Part shown: piece after piece, positions 1 through 5,306 of the stretch
Numbering within the stretch: position 1 is the first letter of the stretch
Layout: the number at the start of each line of letters is the position of its first letter
NCBI GenBank assembly: GCA_030591105.1
Contig: JAUVBS010000166.1
Span: forward strand, 1 to 5,508
Direction: 5' to 3'
Length of the DNA stretch: 5,508 nucleotides
DNA from: a bacterium
GTDB lineage: Bacteria; Krumholzibacteriota; Krumholzibacteriia; LZORAL124-64-63
The notes under the pieces: model-generated
Database searches by the model: none
What the model saw: the letters and a program-made list of their open reading frames with translations, nothing else
What the model was told of the DNA's origin: nothing
Made by a program: the position numbers and the translations under genes

Positions 1-849
1 CAGCTCGCCCTGCTGGCCCAGACGCACCCCGGTGATCAGGTGATCCTCGAGGCCGGCGCTCACATCTACAACTACGAGGGGGGGGCACCGGCCGCGCTCG
101 CCGGCATCTTGCCGACTCTGATCGCTAGCGAGGATGGTGTCCTGCACTGGGCGCAGGTTGCCGCGGCGTTGCATCCGGATGACATCCACTTCGCCCCGCC
201 TCGTTTGCTCTGCTTGGAAAATACACACAACCGCGCCGGCGGACGTATCTTCCCACTCGAAGTGATGATGGCGACCGCAGGCCAGGCTCACGAGTACGGG
301 TTGCGCGTGCATCTCGATGGCGCCCGGCTGTGGAACGCCCATATCGCGACCGGTCTGGCATTGGACCGGCTCGCCGCGCCCGCCGACAGTGTGACCGTCT
401 GTTTCAGCAAGGCACTCGGCGCGCCCGTGGGCAGCGTACTCGCCGGCGACGCTGACCTGATCGCGGCCGCCCGGCGTCACCGTAAGCGTCTCGGCGGCGG
501 GATGCGCCAAGTGGGTATCCTCGCTGCGGCGTGTCTTTACGCACTACAAAACCACCTGCAGCGGCTGGCGGAGGACCACACCCACGCCCGGCGGCTGGCC
601 GACGCCCTCGATCACACCCAGCTTGCCGTGAATCATCCCGTCGACACCAACATCGTGATCATCGACGTGGCCCGGCCTGCTACCGCCGAGAAACTGCTCG
701 CTCACCTCGCCGCCGGCGACGTACGTGCGGTGGGGTTCGGCCCCGGTCGGGTCCGGCTGGTGCCGAACCTGGATGTCAGCAGCGAAGACGTAGAATGCGC
801 CGTGGCGGTGTTGAACTCGTTCCCGGAGGCGGCGGCGAGAAGATCGTGA
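1..849 (+). CDS. ltaE: Low-specificity L-threonine aldolase, 5'-truncated by the window edge
   Basis: PLP-dependent fold-type I enzyme of the cytoplasm that cleaves L-threonine or L-allo-threonine to glycine and acetaldehyde. Frame 1 is open from the first base, so the start lies outside the window; 282 codons remain. The E. coli enzyme has 333 residues, so roughly 60 N-terminal residues are missing. Visible family motifs, numbered from the GTG codon at 40: AHIYNYEGGAP (7-17, with the active-site His equivalent at 8), ENTHNRAGG (60-68), LDGARLWNA (92-100, Asp93 expected to contact the PLP pyridine nitrogen), and CFSKALGAPVGS (121-132), in which Lys124 (nt 409-411) is the PLP Schiff-base lysine. 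Near the C-terminus the usual LVTH-like segment reads LVPNLDVS, a mild deviation. The YEGGAP motif is encoded across a run of eight G (78-85) and the frame is intact there. The stop TGA is at 847-849, and the 3' end overlaps the likely start of trkA. The family assignment is secure; the exact substrate preference (threonine versus other beta-hydroxy amino acids) is not. Confidence 0.93.
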   Translation, partial: QLALLAQTHPGDQVILEAGAHIYNYEGGAPAALAGILPTLIASEDGVLHWAQVAAALHPDDIHFAPPRLLCLENTHNRAGGRIFPLEVMMATAGQAHEYGLRVHLDGARLWNAHIATGLALDRLAAPADSVTVCFSKALGAPVGSVLAGDADLIAAARRHRKRLGGGMRQVGILAAACLYALQNHLQRLAEDHTHARRLADALDHTQLAVNHPVDTNIVIIDVARPATAEKLLAHLAAGDVRAVGFGPGRVRLVPNLDVSSEDVECAVAVLNSFPEAAARRS

Positions 850-2177
850 TTATCGGCGCCGGTGCGGTCGGTTTCGACCTCGCTCGCGAGATCAGCGAAC
901 GCGAACACGACGTCTACGTCGTCGAGCAGGAGCCCGAACGTCTGGCCGAGGTCCAGGAGACCATCGATTGCCACCTGGTCGTGGGCAACGGCATCGCTCC
1001 GGACGTCCTGGACAACATCGGCATGAACGACACCGACTTGTTCGCGGCCGTAACCAACCGCGACGAGATCAATATCATCTCCTGCCTGACCGCCCACAAA
1101 CTGGGGGCACGGGTCAAGGTGGCCAGAGTGCGGCAGGAAGAATATTACCGTGACCAGCGGCTGGTACTCGACGGCATCGACCTGGCGATCAATCCCGACC
1201 ACGAAGCGGTGCACGTCATCCGCGAGATCCTGTTTCAGACCGCGGCAACCGACGTACACGAATTCGCCGGTGGCCGGGTGCGCGTGCTGGGGACCCGCGT
1301 CGACCCCGCTTCCTATGTGGCGGGCAAGACGCTGCAGGAGATCACGCGTGAACTGGGTCAGCGCATCGCCCTGGTCGCGACCATCGTCCGCGAAGACGAG
1401 ACGCTCATCCCGCGCGGCGATACGGTGATCCAGCCGAATGACCTGGTGTACCTGGCCGGAGCGCGGCGCACCGTGGACCGCTCGTTATACTACTTCCACA
1501 CCCAGGAACACCCGCTCCAGCACGTGATGATTGTCGGGGCCAACGCCATGGGGCGCGAACTCGCCCGCGATCTGCTCACTGCCGGCGTGAAGATCAAGCT
1601 CATCGAACGCGACGAGGAGAGGGCCCGCTACGCCGCCGAACGATTGCGCCACGCGCTGGTGCTGCACACCGACGGCGCCGATACCTCGGTGCTCGAGAGC
1701 GAGGGTGTCGACGGCGTCGACGGTTTCGTCTCGGTGAGCAGCGACGAGGAGACCAACATCATGGCGTGCTTGCTGGCCCGCCATCTGGGCGCGCGTAAAA
1801 CCGTCTGCCTGGTGAACCGACCCGATTACGTGCCGTTGTTACCGTTGCTCGGGATCGACGCGGCGGTCTCGCCACGTCTGTCGACTTCGGCCTGGATCGC
1901 GCGCTTCGTCAAGCGCGGCGCTGTGGTCAGCGCCGAAAAGCTGGGTTATAGCGGTGCGGAGATCCTACAGTTTCGTTTAGGCCTGGGATGTAAATGTCTG
2001 GGTAAACCGTTGTACGAGCTCGACTTTCCGCGGAACGCCGTGCTCGGCGTAGTGCTCAAACGCGGACGGGTCGAGACACCGCGGGGCGACACCCGGCTCG
2101 AGGCGGGAGACGAGGTCGTGGTCTTCGCTTTACCCGGCGGGGTATCCGAGGTGGAGAACTTCTTCGCGGAGGATTAA
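795..2177 (+). CDS. trkA: Trk system potassium uptake regulatory subunit TrkA
   Basis: Peripheral cytoplasmic subunit that binds NAD(H)/nucleotide and gates the TrkH K+ channel. From ATG 795 the product is 460 aa (E. coli TrkA is 458). Two tandem RCK units are visible. Unit 1 is Rossmann RCK_N about 16-135 with GAGAVG at 21-26 and the acidic end of beta2 at Glu44, then RCK_C about 150-225. Unit 2 is RCK_N about 243-360 with GANAMG at 248-253 and Glu271, then RCK_C about 375-457. The conserved blocks LVVGNG, AVTNRDEINI, SSDEETNIMACLLA and LIERD are present. In GANAMG the middle glycine of GxGxxG is Asn. The start is uncertain: ATG 795 has no clear ribosome site and adds about 15 residues (MRRGGVELVPGGGGE) before the family's usual K-I-V-I-I-G; GTG 846 makes a 4-nt GTGA overlap with the aldolase stop but cuts into beta strand 1. 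Any frame-open sequence upstream of 795 is aldolase read in the wrong frame. trkH follows after 9 nt. Confidence 0.95.
   Translation: MRRGGVELVPGGGGEKIVIIGAGAVGFDLAREISEREHDVYVVEQEPERLAEVQETIDCHLVVGNGIAPDVLDNIGMNDTDLFAAVTNRDEINIISCLTAHKLGARVKVARVRQEEYYRDQRLVLDGIDLAINPDHEAVHVIREILFQTAATDVHEFAGGRVRVLGTRVDPASYVAGKTLQEITRELGQRIALVATIVREDETLIPRGDTVIQPNDLVYLAGARRTVDRSLYYFHTQEHPLQHVMIVGANAMGRELARDLLTAGVKIKLIERDEERARYAAERLRHALVLHTDGADTSVLESEGVDGVDGFVSVSSDEETNIMACLLARHLGARKTVCLVNRPDYVPLLPLLGIDAAVSPRLSTSAWIARFVKRGAVVSAEKLGYSGAEILQFRLGLGCKCLGKPLYELDFPRNAVLGVVLKRGRVETPRGDTRLEAGDEVVVFALPGGVSEVENFFAED
825..829 (+). promoter_or_regulatory. Shine-Dalgarno-like GGAGG near the trkA start
   Basis: GGAGG lies inside the end of the aldolase gene. 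It is 7 nt before codon 837-839, the place where TrkA proteins usually start (Met followed by Lys-Ile...), but that codon is GAG. It sits 16 nt before the GTG at 846, which is long for initiation, and downstream of the ATG at 795, which it cannot serve. It therefore bears on the trkA start choice without settling it. Confidence 0.4.
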
Positions 2178-2186
2178 TCTCGCGCC

Positions 2187-3635
2187 ATGCAGTTGCGCTC
2201 CGTCATCCTGGTGCTCGGCTTCCTCTTGCTGGTCACCGCCGCTTGCTTGCTCATCCCGGCGGCGATCGCCCTGTTGTACCGCGAAGGGGATTGGCCGGCT
2301 TACCTCGCCGCTTGCGGCATCGGGTTGGCTGTGGGCGGCGCGCTGTTCTGGCTGGGACGTGGTGCCGCGGAGCCGCGTGCACGTGAGGGCTTTGCCATCG
2401 TCACCTTTGGCTGGCTCTGCGTCGGGCTGCTCGGGGCGGTGCCGCTGAGTCTCAGCGGTCAGATCCCGTCGTACACCGACGCAGCCTTCGAATCGATCTC
2501 CGGTTTTACCACCACGGGCGCCTCGATCCTGACCGACATCGAAGGGCGCAGCCACGCGACACTGCTGTGGCGGGCGCTGACCCAATGGCTCGGCGGCATG
2601 GGGATCGTCGTGCTCGCGCTGGCCATCTTACCGCTGCTGGGTGTCGGCGGTATGCAGCTATACCGCGCCGAAGTGCCTGGCCCTTCGCCCGACCGTCTCA
2701 CGCCGCGTATCCGGTCGACTGCCAAGCGGTTGTGGGGAGTCTACTTCCTGTTGACGCTGCTCGAAGCGGTGGCGCTGATGATTGCTGGGATCGGTCCGTT
2801 CGATGCCGTCTGCCACGCCTTTGCCACCATGGCCACCGGCGGCTTCAGTACCCGCAACGGGAGCGTCGGTGCCTTCGGTTCGCCGGCAGTCGAATGGATC
2901 GTGATCCTCTTCATGTTCCTGGCGGGCACGAACTTCACACTGCACTATCTGGCCTTGACCGGGAACTTGCGGGCGTACTGGCGCGACGAGGAGTTTCGGT
3001 TCTACGCCAAGATAGTACTGAGCGCCGGGCTAGCGGTGATCCTGGTGCTGTGGCGGGCGGACTTCTTCGCTTCGATCGGTGCCACCGTACGGCACGGACT
3101 GTTTCAAATGGTCTCGATCATCACGACGACCGGTTTTGGTACTTCCGATTACTTGCTGTGGCCTCCGTTCACCCACGCCGTGTTGTTGATTGCGATGGCA
3201 GTCGGCGGTTGCGCTGGCTCCACCGGCGGCGGGATCAAGGTCATGCGCGTGGTGGTCTTGTTGAAACAGGGCAAGTGCGAGATGAACAAGCTGCTGCATC
3301 CACGCGGCGTCTTTACTTTGTGGTTCAACGAGCGGGCGCTCCCGTCGGGTCTGGCGACCCACGTACTCGGCTTCTTTCTGCTATTTGTGCTCGTGTACGT
3401 CGCCGGTGTACTGGTTCTGACGTTGGGCGGCCGTGACCTGGTGACCGCCGTGGGCGCTACCGCGGCGACCCTCGGCAACGTCGGGCCCGGATTGGGTGAA
3501 GTAGGTCCGGCCAGCAATTACGCCGGTATGGTCGATTGGGAAAAATGGCTGCTCATGTTCCTCATGCTGATCGGGCGGCTGGAAATCTACACCGTGCTGG
3601 TGTTGCTGCTGCCCGGGGCCTGGCGCAAGAGCTGA
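2187..3635 (+). CDS. trkH: Trk system potassium uptake membrane protein TrkH
   Basis: K+-translocating subunit of the Trk system in the inner membrane, working with the TrkA ring encoded just upstream. At 482 aa it matches E. coli TrkH (483 aa), with the same N-terminal pair of membrane segments (about 5-31 and 38-57) followed by four pore repeats of membrane helix, P-loop, membrane helix. The selectivity-filter loops are visible: FTTTGAS (107-113), MATGGFST (215-222), ITTTGFGTSDY (312-322) and TLGNVGPGLG (428-437), each with the expected glycine. Other hallmark blocks are LTQWLGGMGI (131-140), LGVGGMQLYRAE (151-162), YWRDEEFRF (264-272), GCAGSTGGGIK (341-351, the intramembrane loop that gates the pore) and GRLEIYTVL (463-471). 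The ATG is preceded by GGAGGA at 2168-2173, overlapping the end of trkA with rather long spacing, so translation is probably coupled to trkA. E. coli has trkA and trkH at separate loci; here they form an operon. TrkH versus its close paralogue TrkG/TrkI cannot be separated from sequence alone. Confidence 0.96.
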   Translation: MQLRSVILVLGFLLLVTAACLLIPAAIALLYREGDWPAYLAACGIGLAVGGALFWLGRGAAEPRAREGFAIVTFGWLCVGLLGAVPLSLSGQIPSYTDAAFESISGFTTTGASILTDIEGRSHATLLWRALTQWLGGMGIVVLALAILPLLGVGGMQLYRAEVPGPSPDRLTPRIRSTAKRLWGVYFLLTLLEAVALMIAGIGPFDAVCHAFATMATGGFSTRNGSVGAFGSPAVEWIVILFMFLAGTNFTLHYLALTGNLRAYWRDEEFRFYAKIVLSAGLAVILVLWRADFFASIGATVRHGLFQMVSIITTTGFGTSDYLLWPPFTHAVLLIAMAVGGCAGSTGGGIKVMRVVVLLKQGKCEMNKLLHPRGVFTLWFNERALPSGLATHVLGFFLLFVLVYVAGVLVLTLGGRDLVTAVGATAATLGNVGPGLGEVGPASNYAGMVDWEKWLLMFLMLIGRLEIYTVLVLLLPGAWRKS

Positions 3636-3638
3636 TTC

Positions 3639-3662
3639 GACCGGAGACGATCACGTCCGGTC
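3639..3662 (+). terminator. Inverted repeat just after trkH, possible weak terminator
   Basis: GACCGGA (3639-3645) and TCCGGTC (3656-3662) are perfect 7-nt complements separated by 10 nt. Inside, CG (3648-3649) and CG (3654-3655) can extend the stem past a 2-nt GA bulge, leaving the loop ATCA. It begins 3 nt after the trkH stop. Only a short T4 run (3670-3673) follows, 7 nt from the stem, so it is not a standard intrinsic terminator. It could instead attenuate transcription or protect the upstream mRNA end between the trk pair and nadE. Confidence 0.35.
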
Positions 3663-3679
3663 ACCTCAGTTTTCGGTGA
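3661..3679 (+). promoter_or_regulatory. Second, overlapping hairpin next to the nadE ribosome site
   Basis: TCACC (3661-3665) can pair with GGTGA (3675-3679), leaving a 9-nt loop that contains T4. Its left arm shares two bases (3661-3662) with the preceding inverted repeat, so the two full stems exclude each other. Its right arm touches the first base of the nadE Shine-Dalgarno site. With only 5 bp, a regulatory role is a guess. Confidence 0.2.
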
Positions 3680-3684
3680 GAGGA
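3679..3684 (+). promoter_or_regulatory. nadE ribosome binding site
   Basis: AGAGGA lies 8 nt before ATG 3693, an ordinary spacing for a Shine-Dalgarno site. It supports this start for the NAD+ synthetase. Confidence 0.6.
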
Positions 3685-3692
3685 TCGTAACG

Positions 3693-4526
3693 ATGCCTGG
3701 CGAAAAGCCCGCTGACAACGAGTTCGTACCGGAGCGTCCGGAGTGGGCTATCGATCCCACCACGGCGATCACGTGTTGCACGACCTTCATCGGCGAGACG
3801 TTGGCGGCCACCGGTCACGACGGTGTCGTGGTCGGGCTCTCCGGCGGTATCGATTCGGCGGTGTCGGCCGCTCTGGCGGTCGGAGCCCTGACCGCGGCGC
3901 AGGTGCTCGGCGTGAAGCTGCCGTACGCAACCAGTTCGCCGGACTCGTTGGCCGACGCGGACGCCGTCGCACGGCATCTGGGTATCGCCACCGAGCAGGT
4001 CGATATCACGCCGATGGTCGATGCCTATCTAAAGAACGCCGGCGCGGCGGATCCGGTCCGCCGTGGCAACGTGATGGCGCGTGTGCGGATGACGGTACTG
4101 TACGACCTCTCGGCGCGGGATCGGCGGTTGGTTCTCGGTACGGGGAATCGGACGGAAGATCTGCTCGGCTACACCACGCACCACGGTGACAATGCCAGTG
4201 CCTTGAACCCCATCGGCCAGCTTTATAAAACCGAGATCCGGATGATCGCGGCGCAGCTCGGTCTACCGGAAGCCGTGTTAACGAAAGCGCCGAGCGCCGA
4301 TCTGTGGGTTGGCCAGGCCGACGAGGACGAACTGGGGTTCAGCTATGCCGAAGCGGACCGACTACTGCATTTCTTGATCGACGAGCGACTCGGGCGGCGT
4401 CAGATCGAAGCGCTCGGTTTCTCGCGCGGTCTGATCGATACGATCGCAGCGAAAGTTACGGCCATGGCGTTCAAGCGGTTACCGACACCGGTGGCCGTAT
4501 TTCCGGGCCGGCTGGACCCGGACTAA
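3693..4526 (+). CDS. nadE: Ammonia-dependent NAD+ synthetase
   Basis: Cytoplasmic enzyme for the last step of NAD+ synthesis: it adenylates deamido-NAD+ (NaAD) with ATP and amidates it. At 277 aa it is the short form, made of the synthetase domain alone. No N-terminal nitrilase-type glutaminase domain is present, so free ammonia is the expected nitrogen source. The PP-loop ATP-binding motif SGGIDSA is at 50-56. Further family blocks are RRGNVMARVRM (123-133), GTGNRTEDLLGYTTHHGD (149-166), LNPIGQLYKTEIR (171-183) and KAPSADLWVGQADEDELG (198-215), the last covering the flexible lid and substrate-binding residues. The start at ATG 3693 has a good Shine-Dalgarno site 8 nt upstream and gives a normal N-terminus ahead of the PP-loop. 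It follows trkH by 57 nt and precedes the rsmI-like gene by 16 nt. All key residues that I can recognise are present. Confidence 0.95.
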   Translation: MPGEKPADNEFVPERPEWAIDPTTAITCCTTFIGETLAATGHDGVVVGLSGGIDSAVSAALAVGALTAAQVLGVKLPYATSSPDSLADADAVARHLGIATEQVDITPMVDAYLKNAGAADPVRRGNVMARVRMTVLYDLSARDRRLVLGTGNRTEDLLGYTTHHGDNASALNPIGQLYKTEIRMIAAQLGLPEAVLTKAPSADLWVGQADEDELGFSYAEADRLLHFLIDERLGRRQIEALGFSRGLIDTIAAKVTAMAFKRLPTPVAVFPGRLDPD

Positions 4527-4531
4527 CCCCT

Positions 4532-4536
4532 GGAGG
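4532..4536 (+). promoter_or_regulatory. rsmI ribosome binding site
   Basis: GGAGG lies 6 nt before ATG 4543, in the 16-nt gap after the nadE stop. It is the strongest Shine-Dalgarno match in the window and fixes the start of the methyltransferase gene. Confidence 0.75.
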
Positions 4537-4542
4537 CGAACG

Positions 4543-5268
4543 ATGAACGACATCGCGCTGCCGGAGGTTGAGTTTCCCCGCGGGCTGTGTCAATTTGTGG
4601 CCACGCCCATCGGCAATCTGGGCGACATGAGTTTGCGCGGTCTGTCGGTGCTCGCGGCGGCCGACACCGTCCTGGCCGAGGATACGCGCCACACGCGCCG
4701 GCTGCTGACCCATTACGGGATCGCGGCGCACCTGGAGAGTTACCACGACCACAACAAGGACCGGATGGTCCCGCGTGTCGTCGCTCGGCTGCATGAGGGG
4801 GAACGGATCGCCGTGGTCACCGATGCCGGTATGCCGTGCGTTTCGGACCCGGGTTTTTCTCTCGTGCGGGCACTGGCGGTTGCCGACCTGCCGTGGACGG
4901 TGGTACCCGGTCCGTCGAGCGTCCTGGCGGCGCTGGTGCTCTCGGGGTTGCCGCCGGACCGCTTCCACTTCTACGGTTATCCGCCGCGCAAGCGAGGGGC
5001 ACGCCGTAGATTTCTGCAGGAGGCCCTGGCCGAGGTCGGCACGGTGATTTTTTTGGAGTCGTGCCACCGTATCGTCACGACGCTCGAGCAACTGGCTGAG
5101 CTGGCGCCGGAGCGGCCGACGGTCGTTGCGCGGGAGATCACCAAGCGCCACGAGGAGATTTTGCGCGGTGTTCCCGATGAAGTAAGGGTACAGATGACAG
5201 GCGTGCGTTTGAAAGGTGAGCTGGTCCTGCTGATCGCGGGGCTGGGCCGGCGTGCGCGCGGGGAGTGA
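4543..5268 (+). CDS. rsmI: RsmI-family 16S rRNA (cytidine-2'-O)-methyltransferase, short form
   Basis: Member of the tetrapyrrole-methylase fold. RsmI uses S-adenosylmethionine to methylate the 2'-OH of C1402 in the decoding centre of 16S rRNA, working with RsmH (N4 of the same base). Motifs in order: ATPIGNLGDMSLR (20-32), AEDTRHTRRLL (45-55), SYHDHN (66-71), TDAGMPCVSDPG (93-104), VPGPSS (121-126), SGLPPDRF (134-141), YPPRK (146-150), FLESCHRI (170-177), AREITKRHEEILRG (196-209) and KGELVLLIAG (224-233). At 241 aa it ends soon after the KGE motif and lacks the roughly 45-residue C-terminal extension, helical and HTH-like, of the 286-aa E. coli enzyme. The usual DAGTP reads DAGMP, a variant that I recall from actinobacterial RsmI, and the usual YES(P/T)HR reads LESCHR. 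Family membership is firm; action on C1402 itself is inferred. The gene lies 16 nt after nadE and was probably co-transcribed with it. Confidence 0.9.
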   Translation: MNDIALPEVEFPRGLCQFVATPIGNLGDMSLRGLSVLAAADTVLAEDTRHTRRLLTHYGIAAHLESYHDHNKDRMVPRVVARLHEGERIAVVTDAGMPCVSDPGFSLVRALAVADLPWTVVPGPSSVLAALVLSGLPPDRFHFYGYPPRKRGARRRFLQEALAEVGTVIFLESCHRIVTTLEQLAELAPERPTVVAREITKRHEEILRGVPDEVRVQMTGVRLKGELVLLIAGLGRRARGE

Positions 5269-5270
5269 CA

Positions 5271-5288
5271 GGCCGCCGGCCGGCGGCC
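5271..5288. other. Perfect 18-bp GC-only palindrome between rsmI and the next gene
   Basis: GGCCGCCGG (5271-5279) is followed directly by its reverse complement CCGGCGGCC (5280-5288). As RNA it can form a 7-bp all-GC stem with a GGCC tetraloop, starting 3 nt after the rsmI stop. No T-run follows, so it is not a standard intrinsic terminator. It ends 6 nt before the next gene's Shine-Dalgarno site. A hairpin that limits read-through or ribosome access, a protein-binding palindrome, or chance in GC-rich DNA are all possible. Confidence 0.45.
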
Positions 5289-5293
5289 CCAGC

Positions 5294-5301
5294 GAGGAAG
5301 G
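5294..5301 (+). promoter_or_regulatory. Ribosome binding site of the CDP-alcohol phosphatidyltransferase-like gene
   Basis: GAGGAAGG ends 5 nt before GTG 5307 and 3 nt before the out-of-frame ATG at 5305. It favours GTG 5307 over the in-frame GTG at 5265, which overlaps the rsmI stop as GTGA but lacks a well-spaced site. Confidence 0.6.
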
Positions 5302-5306
5302 CAAAT

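Noticed and set aside
531..794. Upstream extension of the TrkA frame to give a 548-residue protein
   Set aside because: This stretch is the aldolase gene read in the wrong frame. The translation is a run of Arg, Pro and Gly, and TrkA is already full length from 795.
1707..1723. Tandem GTCGACGG-type repeat within trkA
   Set aside because: It encodes Val-Asp-Gly-Val-Asp-Gly in a loop of the second Rossmann domain at the position where E. coli has a similar acidic loop. It is too short to mean anything beyond the protein sequence.
2567..3436. 289-codon open frame on the + strand inside trkH
   Set aside because: It is an out-of-frame shadow of trkH. Its Arg-rich, low-complexity translation shows no membrane segments or motif, while the trkH frame matches the family throughout.
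3636..3692. Promoter for nadE in the trkH-nadE gap
   Set aside because: I could not find a convincing -35/-10 pair (TTGACA and TATAAT-like boxes with 16-18 nt spacing) in this gap, so no promoter is called.
5029..5054. Small GC hairpin (5029-5040) followed by T7 (5048-5054) inside rsmI, resembling a terminator
   Set aside because: The stem is only 4-5 bp, 7 nt separate it from the T-run, and it lies within an intact reading frame where the T-run encodes Ile-Phe-Leu of the conserved FLES motif.
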